Positions 44,816 to 54,471 are shown, counted from the stretch's first letter. The stretch is 62,743 nucleotides of DNA from an uncultured Pelagibacteraceae bacterium (GCA_902624045.1 CACNVX010000005.1:1-62743), one strand, 5' to 3'. The notes: generated from the letters alone by a model not told the origin. A program made the numbers and translations.

Positions 44816-45229
44816 ATGATTGAAAAATTTGGAAGTATTATTTATTTAATAATATTCATTATTCATTTTTTAATTTTTGCTGCATATGCATATCAATGTG
44901 TATTCGCTACTAAAAAATTTTTAGATAAATTTCAGATAGACGATACCGGTGCAGGTATGACTAGATTTTTTGGATCGTTATTCATAGGCGCAATTGTTAT
45001 GGCTGTATGGATAGGGTTTATAAGACCTGAAGGTTTACAGGGAACTTGGGGTTTTTTTAATTTAGTATTTGCTCAAAACGTATGTGCATTCTTAGTTGGA
45101 ATTTATACAATTAAAATTAATAAATTAGGTCATACGGAAAAAACTTCAAATGAAGGGATAATCGCTCCAGGTGTCTTAACACTTCTTAGCGGAATACTTT
45201 GTTACGGTTTAGCAGATAAAATTTATTAA
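44816..45229 (+). CDS. Hypothetical four-helix membrane protein
   Basis: These 137 residues contain four hydrophobic segments. The first is LIIFIIHFLIFAAYAYQC, and others span MTRFFGSLFIGAIVMAVW and NVCAFLVGIYTIKI. I recognise no family. It is a single rightward gene behind a perfect inverted repeat and ends convergent with cysK (four-base overlap). Confidence 0.7.
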   Translation: MIEKFGSIIYLIIFIIHFLIFAAYAYQCVFATKKFLDKFQIDDTGAGMTRFFGSLFIGAIVMAVWIGFIRPEGLQGTWGFFNLVFAQNVCAFLVGIYTIKINKLGHTEKTSNEGIIAPGVLTLLSGILCYGLADKIY

Positions 45230-46227
45230 AACCAATTAGGTATTGGCAAACCTTTTTCTTCTAGAAATTTTTTATTAAACATTTTTGTTGCGTATTTATC
45301 ACTTCTATCACAAAGAATTGTAACTATTGTTTTACCTGGGCCTAGTTCTTTACCCATTCTTATTGCTCCTGCAATATTAATTCCACAACTAGTCCCAAGA
45401 CTTAATCCCTCATTTTGTATTAAGTCATATAAAATTGGTAGAGCTTCATGATCATCGATTGAATAAGCATCATCTATCTTTGCTTCTTTAAAATTTGCTG
45501 TAACTCTACTTGATCCAATTCCTTCAGTAATAGAACCTCCATCAGATTTTAGTTCACCATGTTTAATATAATTATAAAGCGCAGATCCTTTTGGATCAGA
45601 TAAATAAATTTTTATGTTTTTATTTTTTTCTTTAAGTGCATTACTAACACCAGATATTGTTCCACCAGTCCCAGAGGAGCAAACAAATCCATCTACTTTA
45701 CCATCGGTTTGATTCCAAATTTCTCGACCAGTACCTTCGTAATGACCTCTTGCATTGGCTGTATTATCAAATTGATTGGCCCAAATAACACCATTGTTGT
45801 TAGTTGGTCTTAGTTCGTCGGCTAGCCTTGCTGCTACTTTTACAAAATTATTATCATCTTTGTAAGGTTTTGGTGGCACTAGTTTTAGTTCAGCCCCAAG
45901 ATTTGTTAATAAATCTTTTTTCTCTTGAGTTTGATTGTCATTCATTACAATAATAGTTTTGTAACCTAGAGAGTTACCTAATAAACCAAGCCCTATACCA
46001 GTATTTCCTGCAGTTCCTTCAACAACTGTTCCACCTTTAGCAATTAATTTTTTTTCTTGAGCATCTTTTATTAGAGCAAGTGCTGCTCTATCTTTTACGG
46101 ATCCACCTGGATTTAAAAATTCTGCTTTTCCGTAAATATTACATCCTGTAATTTCTGAAGCTGCTCTTAATTTAATTAAAGGTGTATTACCTATCCCAGA
46201 TATAAAATCATTTTGTATGTTATTCAT
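45226..46227 (-). CDS. cysK: Cysteine synthase A (O-acetylserine sulfhydrylase)
   Basis: This 333-residue PLP enzyme has the PLP lysine in NPGGSVKDRAA, the phosphate loop GTGGTISG, and the ligand loop EGTAGNTGIGLG. It joins sulfide and O-acetylserine to cysteine. A C-terminal extension with LCDRSDKYATKMFNKKF is typical of alphaproteobacterial forms. Serine acetyltransferase is encoded directly upstream (one-base overlap), so both steps are in one operon. A cystathionine beta-synthase-like substrate preference is a minor alternative. Confidence 0.9.
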   Translation of the reverse strand: MNNIQNDFISGIGNTPLIKLRAASEITGCNIYGKAEFLNPGGSVKDRAALALIKDAQEKKLIAKGGTVVEGTAGNTGIGLGLLGNSLGYKTIIVMNDNQTQEKKDLLTNLGAELKLVPPKPYKDDNNFVKVAARLADELRPTNNNGVIWANQFDNTANARGHYEGTGREIWNQTDGKVDGFVCSSGTGGTISGVSNALKEKNKNIKIYLSDPKGSALYNYIKHGELKSDGGSITEGIGSSRVTANFKEAKIDDAYSIDDHEALPILYDLIQNEGLSLGTSCGINIAGAIRMGKELGPGKTIVTILCDRSDKYATKMFNKKFLEEKGLPIPNWF

Positions 46228-46805
46228 TAATCTGATTTTTTATCACTATCAGACGTAATGCCATAAGGTTTAAATTCACTGTCAGCAATTCCAACAGTTC
46301 TTGCAGGTATTCCAACCATTACTGAATTTTCAGCAACGTCTTTTGTAATTACTGCGTTGGCTCCAATTCTTGCCCCTCTACCAACTACAACTGGACCTAA
46401 TACTTGTGCACCAGAACCGATTACGACATCTTCTCTTATAGTAGGATGTCTTTTTATATTACGTTGATTATCTGAGTTTATACTAGGCGCAATTCCACCT
46501 AAGGTAACCATATGATAGATAGTAACATTATCGCCAATATCCGATGTTTCTCCAATGACAACACCCATTCCATGATCAATAAATAGATTTTTCCCAATTT
46601 TTGCATTTGGATGAATTTCAATACCAGTTAAAAATCTTGAAAGTTGAGATATGATTCTTGCAAAAAGATGGAATTTAGCTGTACTAAAAAAATTTGCTAT
46701 TCTATGAAAGAATACAGCTTTTACACCCGGGTAAGTTAAGATTAAACTCAACTTAGATTTTGCGGCTGGATCTCTATCAATTATTGATTGTAAAAAATCA
46801 TTCAT
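46227..46805 (-). CDS. cysE: Serine O-acetyltransferase
   Basis: These 192 residues are the short (EpsC-type) form of CysE, with a brief helical N-terminus and a left-handed beta-helix. The active-site stretch [18 protein letters not shown] and the downstream YHMVTLGG are conserved. Acetyl-CoA acetylates serine to feed CysK, whose start overlaps this stop by one base. The cysE-cysK pair is divergent from the VOC protein gene. Confidence 0.92.
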   Translation of the reverse strand: MNDFLQSIIDRDPAAKSKLSLILTYPGVKAVFFHRIANFFSTAKFHLFARIISQLSRFLTGIEIHPNAKIGKNLFIDHGMGVVIGETSDIGDNVTIYHMVTLGGIAPSINSDNQRNIKRHPTIREDVVIGSGAQVLGPVVVGRGARIGANAVITKDVAENSVMVGIPARTVGIADSEFKPYGITSDSDKKSD

Positions 46806-46887
46806 TTTTTCAATTATTTTTGTGCCTGTTGATTAAAAAATAATATGCTTTATATAGTAAGTAATTACTCAAATTAAAGAGGTTTAA

Positions 46888-47298
46888 ATGTATAAAAATA
46901 CCAATTGTTTTCATTTAGCTATTCCATGTGGTGATCTAGAACTTGCAAAAAAGTTTTATAGCGAAACTCTAGGATGTAGACTTGATAATTCAGCTCAAGA
47001 ATGGGCTGATGTTGATTTTTGGGGCAATGAGCTTACGCTTCATAAAAGTGAGCATAAATTAGACAGTGAAAGACATGACGTTGATATGGGTAATGTGTCT
47101 GTCCCTCACTTTGGTGTTCATTTATCAAGAAAAGATTTTGATGCTTTAAAACAAAGATTAAAAGATAGCGGTACTAAATATTATGATGAGCCTTATTTAA
47201 GATTTAAAGGTACAAAATATGAGCAAGAGACTTTCTTTGTAAAAGATCCAAATGAAAATATATTAGAAATAAAGACGCTCACTTCTAATCCTGATTAA
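46888..47298 (+). CDS. VOC-family (glyoxalase/dioxygenase-fold) protein
   Basis: This 136-residue protein has the two beta-alpha-beta modules of the vicinal oxygen chelate fold: an N-terminal FHLAIPCGDLELAKKFYSETLGC and a central HFGVHLSRKDFDALKQRL. Metal ligands are probably the His in FHLA, the Glu in NELTLH, the His in HFGVH and the Glu in ILEIK. Members act as glyoxalases, dioxygenases or resistance proteins. The substrate is unknown. It is preceded by an AAAGAGG ribosome site. Confidence 0.85.
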   Translation: MYKNTNCFHLAIPCGDLELAKKFYSETLGCRLDNSAQEWADVDFWGNELTLHKSEHKLDSERHDVDMGNVSVPHFGVHLSRKDFDALKQRLKDSGTKYYDEPYLRFKGTKYEQETFFVKDPNENILEIKTLTSNPD

Positions 47299-47378
47299 AT
47301 CTTGTTGATAACTAGATAGACTAAAGATTTTCAATTAATAATATTTGGATTAATGAAACATAAGTATATACTTCTGTA

Positions 47379-48413
47379 ATGGATTTTAATCATTTCTTAA
47401 CAAGTTATATGCCAGATCCTAACGTAGGATCCAAAATTCATTTTCAAAATATGGTTGATCAATCTATTTTAGCCGAGAAACTTGGCTACAAAACTGTTTC
47501 TATTCCTGAACACCATCTAATAAATTTACTTATGATGCCATCACCATTACAAATGGCAGTTAAAATAGCTACTTTAACAAAAAATATTTCAGTATCAACA
47601 AGTGTAGCAGTTTTACCTTTACATGATATGAGAACATACGCTGGAGAGGTTTCAACTGCAGACATCTTAACAGATGGAAGACTGATTTTAGGAGTAGCCA
47701 GAGGTGCTTTCCCTTGGGAAATGGAAAGATTGGGCACACCTATAGAGCAATCAAAAGAAAAATTTATTGAGTCATTGGAGGTGCTTCAAAAATTGTTAGC
47801 TGAGGAGGAAGTGTCTTTCAAAGGTAAATATTACAATTTTGATACATTAACAATTATGCCTAGACCTATTACCCAGCCTGTTCCTATAATGATAGCAGCA
47901 ATGGATCCTAAAAGCATAAAAAATGCAGCATCAAGAGGTTTTCACGTACAGTCAACTGTTTTATCAGGTACTAAAGAACTTTTAATGGAGCGAGTAAATG
48001 CTTTTAAAGAAGGATGTGAAGAATTGGGAGAAAAAGGAAAATTATTAAAACTCTCGATGCAAAGAATGATGTTTGTTGCAAAAGATCAAGACGATGTAGA
48101 AAAAAAAAATAGACTTGCTTACGAATATTATAAACGGTTTGACAATATGTTTATGGGACCTGGTAAAGTTAAAAATGGAAATATTTTACCATTACCTAGA
48201 AAACAAAGTTATAAAGAAATGAAAGAAAATTTACTTATATGCACTGTAAACGAATTAATTGATAAGTTAAGTATTTATGCAGAGGCTGGTGTAGATGAAT
48301 TTATTATCAGCTCAAGCTTTGGTCAGGAACAAAATGAAACTTTAGAGTCAATGCATAAAATAAGTGAAGAGATAATCCCATATTTTAAAAATTCAAAATA
48401 TCAAGTTGCTTAA
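47379..48413 (+). CDS. Luciferase-like (LLM) flavin-dependent oxidoreductase
   Basis: This 344-residue TIM-barrel flavoprotein of the bacterial luciferase family has KLGYKTVSIPEHH, an SVAVLPLHDMRTYAGEVSTADILTDGRLILGVARG stretch that spans the flavin site, and the MPRPITQPVPIMIAA motif. LLM enzymes use FMNH2 (or F420) to oxygenate or desulfonate substrates. It leads a rightward run with two alpha/beta hydrolases and a LysE exporter, with gaps of 6 bases or less. This arrangement suggests a degradation route in which oxidation is followed by hydrolysis. Confidence 0.87.
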   Translation: MDFNHFLTSYMPDPNVGSKIHFQNMVDQSILAEKLGYKTVSIPEHHLINLLMMPSPLQMAVKIATLTKNISVSTSVAVLPLHDMRTYAGEVSTADILTDGRLILGVARGAFPWEMERLGTPIEQSKEKFIESLEVLQKLLAEEEVSFKGKYYNFDTLTIMPRPITQPVPIMIAAMDPKSIKNAASRGFHVQSTVLSGTKELLMERVNAFKEGCEELGEKGKLLKLSMQRMMFVAKDQDDVEKKNRLAYEYYKRFDNMFMGPGKVKNGNILPLPRKQSYKEMKENLLICTVNELIDKLSIYAEAGVDEFIISSSFGQEQNETLESMHKISEEIIPYFKNSKYQVA

Positions 48414-48419
48414 TTTTAT

Positions 48420-49196
48420 ATGTCTAACGCAATTGATTGTGATTTTTCTATTCAAGGATCAGGTCCTCCTTTATTTTTAACTCATGGAATAGGAGCAGCG
48501 AAGAATGCTTGGCGTTTCATGATATCTGAACTATCTAAACATTTTACAGTAGTTACATACGACTTACGTGGTCATGGAAATTCTCCTGTTACAAACAAAA
48601 ATTTTACTTTAGAGGATTTAGTTTTGGACCTTGAAAAAATAAGAGAAAAAACAAATATTGAAAAAGCTCATTTTATGGGCCATTCTTTAGGAGGAATGAT
48701 AGCACCAGCTTATGCAAAAAAATTTCCAAATAGAGTATTATCAGTGGGTTTACTCTCAACTGTTGCTGGTCGCTCTGAAGAGGATAGAAATAATGTATTG
48801 AAAATAATTAGCGAAATGGAGAGTAGTGGAATTGAGCGTACACTACAAAAACTTACTACAAGATGGTTCACAGATAAATTTATTAGTGAAAATCCTGATT
48901 TAGTTAAAAACAGGTTAAAACAAGTTGTTGATACAGATCCTGAGGTTTTTCTAAATGTTTTTAAAATTTATGCAAATACCGAAATGATTTCCTGGTTGAA
49001 AAATTTGTCATCACCATGTTTGCTAATGACCGGAGAGAATGATGCTGGTTGTAGTCCAGAGCATAATAAAAAAATGGCAAATGAACTTAAAAACTCAAAA
49101 CTAGTTGTTTTACCTAAATATAAGCACTCTTTTCTTATTGAGGCACCAGCTGAAGTATCGAAAAATATCATACAATTTATTAAAAATATTAAATAA
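48420..49196 (+). CDS. Alpha/beta hydrolase (enol-lactonase-like)
   Basis: This 258-residue protein has the nucleophile elbow GHSLGGM near residue 87, the oxyanion loop LTHGIGAAKNAW, the acid in TGENDAG and the catalytic His in YKHSFLIEAP. The DLRGHGNSP motif is typical of esterase, lactonase or haloperoxidase-type relatives. The substrate is unknown. It starts six bases after the LLM oxidoreductase, so it may hydrolyse its product. Confidence 0.87.
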   Translation: MSNAIDCDFSIQGSGPPLFLTHGIGAAKNAWRFMISELSKHFTVVTYDLRGHGNSPVTNKNFTLEDLVLDLEKIREKTNIEKAHFMGHSLGGMIAPAYAKKFPNRVLSVGLLSTVAGRSEEDRNNVLKIISEMESSGIERTLQKLTTRWFTDKFISENPDLVKNRLKQVVDTDPEVFLNVFKIYANTEMISWLKNLSSPCLLMTGENDAGCSPEHNKKMANELKNSKLVVLPKYKHSFLIEAPAEVSKNIIQFIKNIK

Positions 49197-49201
49197 TCTT
49201 A

Positions 49202-49804
49202 ATGGAATATGTATTACTAGGTTTTTTAACAGGAATAAGTTTAATTTTAGCTTTAGGTGCTCAAAACATATTTGTTATTGAGCAAGGACTAAAAAAACAA
49301 CATGTTTTTTTAGTTTGTTTAATATGTTCGATATCAGATTTAATATTAATATGTTTAGGAATTTTTTTATTTCATTATTTTAATCAATTTTTCAATCAAA
49401 CTGTAGAATTAATTTTAAATGTACTTCTTATAATATTTTTACTGCATTTTATTTATACAAAAATAAAAACACATTATTCAGAAATAAATTTTCATAATAA
49501 AATAATTAATATTTCAAAAATAAATATATTTATTAAAACATTAGGGTTTACATATCTTAATCCACATGTCTATTCAGACACGGTTTTTTTCTTAGGAAAT
49601 TTTTCTAAAAATTATCTGTTAAATCAGAAAATATCTTTTGGTATTGGTGCGGCTGTTGCTTCATTTTTATTTTTTTTTATCTTAGGATATTTATCTAATT
49701 ATTTATCGAAGTATGCTAAAAGTGAAAAAATTTGGAAAATAATTAATATTTTTATTATATGTTTTATGTCTATCTTGATTTTATTTATTATTAAGGAAAT
49801 GTAA
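49202..49804 (+). CDS. LysE/ArgO-family exporter
   Basis: This 200-residue protein has about six hydrophobic segments. The start contains LTGISLILALGAQNIFVIEQGLKK, the signature of LysE-type amino acid exporters, and LNPHVYSDTVFF matches the second conserved loop of the ArgO subgroup. Basic amino acids are the usual substrates. It lies between two alpha/beta hydrolase genes and overlaps the second by one base. Confidence 0.88.
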   Translation: MEYVLLGFLTGISLILALGAQNIFVIEQGLKKQHVFLVCLICSISDLILICLGIFLFHYFNQFFNQTVELILNVLLIIFLLHFIYTKIKTHYSEINFHNKIINISKINIFIKTLGFTYLNPHVYSDTVFFLGNFSKNYLLNQKISFGIGAAVASFLFFFILGYLSNYLSKYAKSEKIWKIINIFIICFMSILILFIIKEM

Positions 49805-50559
49805 TGAGCAATATTTATGTAGATGATATAGGCGAAGGTTTTCCTTTTGTTTTAGTTCATGGATATCTTGGTTCATCTGAAATGTGGTCATTTCAAAAAG
49901 AATTTTTTTCAAAAGATTATCGTGTAATTATCCCAGCTCTCCCAGGGTTTGGTGAAAGTCATAATGTAAAATCTTTAGATTCTATTAATAAAATGGCTAA
50001 AAAAATTATAAATGTCCTAGATCAAAAAAAAATAGATAAATTTAACTTAATTGGTCATTCGATGGGTGGAATGATAGTTCAGGAAATTACAAAATTGATT
50101 GGAGATAGAGTTAACAAATTAATTTGTTTTGCTACAGGATCTATTGGAGATATTCCAGGAAGATTTGAAACTATGGATGAAACAAGAGAAAAACTAAAAA
50201 AAGAAGGTTCACAAATATCTTTTTCCAGAGTACCTCTCAAATGGTTTGTAAAAGGTGAGAAGGATAAAAATTATTTTCTTTGTGAAAATGCGGTTAAAAA
50301 TGTTTCATTAGAAACTGCTGATAATGCATTGCTAGCAATGAAAAATTGGAAAGGGATAGATAATCTAAAAAAGATTAAAAATGAAACCCTTATTATATGG
50401 GGTGACAAAGATACCTCTTATAATTTTGATCAAGTCGATACATTAAATAAAAACATAAAAAATAGTCGTTTAGAAATTTTTAAAAATTGTGCTCACAATG
50501 TTCATCTAGAACAACCTGATAAATTTAATAACATAGTAAAAAAATTTATCGCAAAATAA
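49804..50559 (+). CDS. Alpha/beta hydrolase
   Basis: This 251-residue hydrolase has oxyanion-loop region LVHGYLGSSEMW, the nucleophile elbow GHSMGGM near residue 88, the acid in WGDKDTSY and the His in CAHNVHLEQP. It is a distant paralogue of the one at 48420-49196. Its start overlaps the LysE stop by one base and its end overlaps the convergent HAD-like gene by 14 bases. The substrate is unknown. Confidence 0.87.
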   Translation: MSNIYVDDIGEGFPFVLVHGYLGSSEMWSFQKEFFSKDYRVIIPALPGFGESHNVKSLDSINKMAKKIINVLDQKKIDKFNLIGHSMGGMIVQEITKLIGDRVNKLICFATGSIGDIPGRFETMDETREKLKKEGSQISFSRVPLKWFVKGEKDKNYFLCENAVKNVSLETADNALLAMKNWKGIDNLKKIKNETLIIWGDKDTSYNFDQVDTLNKNIKNSRLEIFKNCAHNVHLEQPDKFNNIVKKFIAK

Positions 50560-51208
50560 TATTTTTATTAAGTCTATAAACCTTTTTATAAGCACCATTA
50601 AATTTTTTTGAAGCATGAAATTTTCCAGGAAAAATTATACATTTTATTTTAGCTCGCCTAGCTGAATCTAGACTTTCTTGAGTATCCTCAATAGCCACAC
50701 AATCATTAGCTTTAAGCTTTAGTTTTTTAAGAGCTAATAGGTATATATCAGGATTTGGTTTAAATTTTTTTATTAATTTTGAATTTCCTATAAAGCTAAA
50801 ATCTCTTTTATTAATTGAATTTCTTAAAGAATATAAAATTGCATTTATATTGTTTGAGGATGTAGATGAAACAAATGCAATTTTTATTTTTTCTTTTTTG
50901 CAAAGAGAAATTAAATTCTTAACACCTGGTCTTAATTTAAGCTGATTATTTTTAAGATAATTATTAAATATTTTAGTTTTTAAATTTCTTACATATGCTG
51001 AGTCTACGACATTTTTTTTCTTTTTTGCATATCTTGATATTCTATCTTTACCTCCAGATTTACTTAATAAATTTATATACTCACGTTTGGTCCAATTCCA
51101 TTCGAGTCCATATTTTTTGAATGCTTCATTGAATGACCTTCTTTGAATTTCAGAAGTTTCAACAATAGAACCAATAGAACCAAAAAGTAAAGCTTTGTAA
51201 TATCTCAA
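50546..51208 (-). CDS. HAD-superfamily protein lacking catalytic motif I
   Basis: This 220-residue protein has the fold of beta-phosphoglucomutase/phosphoglycolate phosphatase relatives: a four-helix cap and a Rossmann core. Motif II (VSSTSS), motif III (KKFKPNPDIY) and motif IV (CVAIEDTQES) are present. In motif I, where active HAD proteins have Asp-x-Asp-Gly-Thr, residues 10-14 read Gly-Ser-Ile-Gly-Ser, so both catalytic aspartates are missing. Phosphoryl transfer is therefore not expected. It may be a binding or regulatory protein. The start overlaps the preceding permease gene by four bases, which ties it to the ABC operon. Confidence 0.85.
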   Translation of the reverse strand: MRYYKALLFGSIGSIVETSEIQRRSFNEAFKKYGLEWNWTKREYINLLSKSGGKDRISRYAKKKKNVVDSAYVRNLKTKIFNNYLKNNQLKLRPGVKNLISLCKKEKIKIAFVSSTSSNNINAILYSLRNSINKRDFSFIGNSKLIKKFKPNPDIYLLALKKLKLKANDCVAIEDTQESLDSARRAKIKCIIFPGKFHASKKFNGAYKKVYRLNKNIILR

Positions 51209-52086
51209 CCTTTTACCGCTCCAGCAGTTAAACCACTAATAACCTGTCTTTGGAAAAACATTACAAGCATAAATAAAGGAGCTGTTGCAGAAACAACAGC
51301 AGATACTGCCCACATTAAATTACCTTCATGTTGGTTTGTTCCTAAATAACTTTGAATTTTTGGAACCATTGTATGATTTTCTTGATTAAGAAGTAATGCA
51401 GTTACAGTAAAGTCATTATAAGCTAGCATTAAACTAAATAAACCTGCAGTAATTACCCCCGGCCACATCACAGGCATAATTATATGTCTGAAAGCTTGAA
51501 AATATGTACAACCGTCAATTAAAGCACTTTCATCAAGTTCTTTTGGAACTGTTTTAAAAAACGAGTAAAGCAACCAAAGTGTAAATGGTTGATTAATCGC
51601 CACCAACACAACAATGGTAGTTGGAAGAATTCCCCAAATCTGCAATTCAAAAAAAGGAAATAAATATCCTGATACTAAAGTTATATGCGGCATAGCTCTA
51701 AAAATTAAAGCAATCATTAAAATCCAAAATGCATATTTTTCAGTTGATCTTGAAAGAGCATATGCACCCAAAGTTCCTAAAAATAATGAAATGCTAACAA
51801 CAAATACGGTAACTATGATTGTATTTTTTGATGCTTTCCAAAACTCTCCTTCAGTCCACGCTTCTGTGTAGGCATTACTTGTAAATTTACCCCCTGTTTC
51901 GACCAATGTATTAAATGCAGATATGGCATACCACCAGTCAGATCTAGAAAAGAAGTCTGCTCTTACCTTAAAAGATCCCCAAAAAGTCCAAATAAAAGGA
52001 AAGCAAGCAATTAATAACCAGGTTATAATAAAAATAGTATTGAACGTTTTTAAACGTGTTGATTTTGTATCTAATCCATAATCCAT
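51205..52086 (-). CDS. ABC sugar-type transporter permease, MalG class
   Basis: This 293-residue membrane protein has about six helices and the EAA loop ELDESALIDGCTYFQAFRHIIMP near residue 190. The C-terminal SGLTAGAVKG tail is a usual feature of MalG-class permeases. It forms the inner-membrane complex with the MalF-like protein encoded upstream. No ATPase lies in this operon, so it may use the one at 58647-59702. A HAD-like gene is coupled downstream. Confidence 0.92.
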   Translation of the reverse strand: MDYGLDTKSTRLKTFNTIFIITWLLIACFPFIWTFWGSFKVRADFFSRSDWWYAISAFNTLVETGGKFTSNAYTEAWTEGEFWKASKNTIIVTVFVVSISLFLGTLGAYALSRSTEKYAFWILMIALIFRAMPHITLVSGYLFPFFELQIWGILPTTIVVLVAINQPFTLWLLYSFFKTVPKELDESALIDGCTYFQAFRHIIMPVMWPGVITAGLFSLMLAYNDFTVTALLLNQENHTMVPKIQSYLGTNQHEGNLMWAVSAVVSATAPLFMLVMFFQRQVISGLTAGAVKG

Positions 52087-52088
52087 AA

Positions 52089-53117
52089 TTATCTCGCGGT
52101 TTTAAATTCTTTCCAAGTTCTTATCAAGACAGGTGCTAGTAGAATAGCTATACCAATAATTGTCATCATTGAAGTAGCTGCAGCAGAACCAAATAATATC
52201 ACTTCTTCGTTAACTAAATTGTCGTATATTAACCACGAAAGAGACTGCGCGCTCCCTTCAGCACTGAACCCTATTATTGGTTCAAAAACTCTGAAATTAT
52301 CCATTAAAGAAATTAAAGCTACAAAAGTAACTACTGGATAAATATGTGGTAAAACAATATGTTTAATTCTCTGCAATCTTGATGCTCCATCAATAATTGC
52401 TGCTTCAATAGGTTCTTGAGGTACCGTTTGAAGCGCTGCATAGAAAACAACAAAAGCGAATGGGGAATGATGCCAGATTCCATAAATTATGATGGTTATC
52501 CATGTCAATGTTTTAGAAGATTTTAGTGATAAATAGGGATCATTCATTAAGTTTTGGATGTTTGCACCAATTATACCTTGAGAATCAATCATCCAAAATA
52601 ATACTAACGATCCTACCAATGGTGTCACAATCATTGGTAAAATTGTACCAAAGATTAGAGGTCCTCTAATTTTTCTAGCAACTGCATTTAAACTTAATGC
52701 AATAATAAATCCTAACAGGAGTACATTTGGAGTAACAAATAAACAGTAAGTTAAAGTAAATATTAGAGCTTTGTAAAAGGGGAGATTAGTCACTTGATCT
52801 ACAAATGCCCCAAAACTTTCAGTTTCATTCCAAAATTTTTTTATTTCATCAACTGCTAGATGATTTCTGTCTGTATAAGTCCCAAAGCCATTGAATTTTC
52901 CAAGAGGTTTTGCATCTCTTATTTTTGTAGTTTCTTCATTATCAACTACAATTGAAACAGTGCATCCAAAAGGATCACACTTTTTAACTTCTTTTACAAC
53001 TTGATCATGTTGTGCGTAAAAAGATTGAATCCCGGTTGATATGATTGGTAGCCCAATAAATAGGATCATGGCTAAACCTGTCGGTAAAAAAAACCAAAAA
53101 AATGTTTTATTAGGCAT
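52089..53117 (-). CDS. ABC sugar-type transporter permease, MalF class
   Basis: I place the start at the ATG at 53117 (PNKTFFWFFLPTG), giving 342 residues. A GTG further up, at 53150, lies inside the intercistronic hairpin and is rejected. The protein has about six helices and an EAA loop (PIEAAIIDGASRLQRIKHIVLP). A periplasmic loop of about 75 residues after the first helix contains two cysteines (CDPFGC) and is longer than in most MalF-class permeases of this size. It pairs with the MalG-class protein two bases downstream. Confidence 0.9.
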   Translation of the reverse strand: MPNKTFFWFFLPTGLAMILFIGLPIISTGIQSFYAQHDQVVKEVKKCDPFGCTVSIVVDNEETTKIRDAKPLGKFNGFGTYTDRNHLAVDEIKKFWNETESFGAFVDQVTNLPFYKALIFTLTYCLFVTPNVLLLGFIIALSLNAVARKIRGPLIFGTILPMIVTPLVGSLVLFWMIDSQGIIGANIQNLMNDPYLSLKSSKTLTWITIIIYGIWHHSPFAFVVFYAALQTVPQEPIEAAIIDGASRLQRIKHIVLPHIYPVVTFVALISLMDNFRVFEPIIGFSAEGSAQSLSWLIYDNLVNEEVILFGSAAATSMMTIIGIAILLAPVLIRTWKEFKTAR

Positions 53118-53130
53118 TAGAAATATAGTT

Positions 53131-53152
53131 AAGTGGGGAAAAATCCCCACTT
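53131..53152 (-). terminator. Intercistronic hairpin between binding-protein and permease genes
   Basis: AAGTGGGG (53131-53138) and CCCCACTT (53145-53152) pair perfectly around a six-base loop. On the coding (minus) strand it begins 14 bases after the binding-protein stop and ends 13 bases before the permease ATG. The loop is T-rich on that strand, and no long T tract follows. It probably protects the upstream mRNA end or causes partial termination so that the binding protein is made in excess. Confidence 0.7.
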
Positions 53153-53166
53153 AGAAGTTTTAGATT

Positions 53167-54387
53167 TTATAGAAAGCCTTGTTCTTTAGCTTTACTGATA
53201 TAAGCAGCCTCAACATCTTTCAATGCTTGTTCAGCCGATTCTTTACCTTGTAAAAACTCAACAATTTCACTTCCTAATGCACCATGCATCAAACCCATTT
53301 GTGGTAACATAGGATATGGTTTTGCTCCCATTTTTACAGCTTCAATTACACCAATAGATTTTGGACCTGGTACAAATCCTTCTACTAACCAAACAGCTTG
53401 ATCAGCAGCATCAGCAACCATTTTCTTATTTGATGCTGCATGCGCTAAAGCTCTAAATGTTGCTTCTGCATCAGCATCAGATCTATTTTTTGCAAGTGTA
53501 AAACCATCCCACCATAAAGTTGCTGCTGGAATATTTCCACCCCCAACAGTTGCAGGACCAGTTAATTTCGTTGCAGCAGTTATTTTAGCATCTCCTTCAT
53601 CATCTAAAAGAGTACCAGATCTTGAAGCCCATAATGTCATCAAAGCAACATTACCAGACTCCCATTCAACTTTAATTGCTTCACTATCATGAGTTAAATA
53701 ATCCGGGTTACTTAGTTCAGATAACTTTTTTAACATGTTTAAAGTAGCAACGCCTTTTGCATTATTAATATTAGGTTGTGCACTTCCAGCTTTAAAGAAT
53801 TCTCCACCATGCCCAATAAACATATTTACAAATTCTTCTGCTAGGTTCCAACCAGCTTTGTATGCAGCTGCATAAGGGTATTTCATTTTTCCTGAAGCTC
53901 TAATTTTTTCAGATGCTGCAACAACTTCTTCGTATGTTTTTGGTACAGCTATACCCATATCTTTCAAGACATCTTCTCTGTAGTACAAGTGTTGAGTATT
54001 AGCCATAAATGCTACAGCCATTACTTTTCCATCAATTGTAATTAATTGAGAGTCTTGTATTCCTTTTCCATATTTTTTTACAAGATCATCTAATGGTCTA
54101 ATTAAATCTTGGTTCATCAAAGGAACAATGGAACTGTTTGCTGCAATTCTAGCTGAGAATTCAGAAGGGTTTGCAGTTAGCGCTGGCACAGCGATTTTAT
54201 TGTGCTCTGATGAATGTGTCACTTTAAAATCAGCACTTCCTTTACATTGTTTAGAAGTTTCAACGAAAGTTCTTAATGCAGGAAAATCATTAGCCAAAAT
54301 ATTTATTGAACCACTTTTAATGTTACAATCTGCATATGCAGAAGTTCCAAAAAGTAGAAACAATAAAGTAACTAGTATTTTTCTCAT
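53167..54387 (-). CDS. ABC transporter solute-binding protein (sugar-type)
   Basis: This 406-residue exported protein has a signal peptide ending TSAYA before DCNIK. It is a family 1 extracellular binding protein, with a SINILANDFPALRTFVE start, VKVEWESG-like and LWASRSG segments in the middle, and an aromatic TLWWDGF stretch typical of sugar or polyol sites. The ligand is unknown. The operon order is binding protein, hairpin, MalF, MalG and HAD-like. Confidence 0.9.
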   Translation of the reverse strand: MRKILVTLLFLLFGTSAYADCNIKSGSINILANDFPALRTFVETSKQCKGSADFKVTHSSEHNKIAVPALTANPSEFSARIAANSSIVPLMNQDLIRPLDDLVKKYGKGIQDSQLITIDGKVMAVAFMANTQHLYYREDVLKDMGIAVPKTYEEVVAASEKIRASGKMKYPYAAAYKAGWNLAEEFVNMFIGHGGEFFKAGSAQPNINNAKGVATLNMLKKLSELSNPDYLTHDSEAIKVEWESGNVALMTLWASRSGTLLDDEGDAKITAATKLTGPATVGGGNIPAATLWWDGFTLAKNRSDADAEATFRALAHAASNKKMVADAADQAVWLVEGFVPGPKSIGVIEAVKMGAKPYPMLPQMGLMHGALGSEIVEFLQGKESAEQALKDVEAAYISKAKEQGFL

Positions 54388-54471
54388 ATTTTATCTCTCT
54401 ATATTTGTTTGTTAAATTATAATTTAAGTATGAAAACTATATCTACTACTGAAGTGAATTCAAAGTGATAA

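Noticed and set aside
53118-53150. GTG start for the MalF-class permease
   Set aside because: It lies within a perfect hairpin, and the added residues do not resemble permease N-termini. The ATG at 53117 fits the family.
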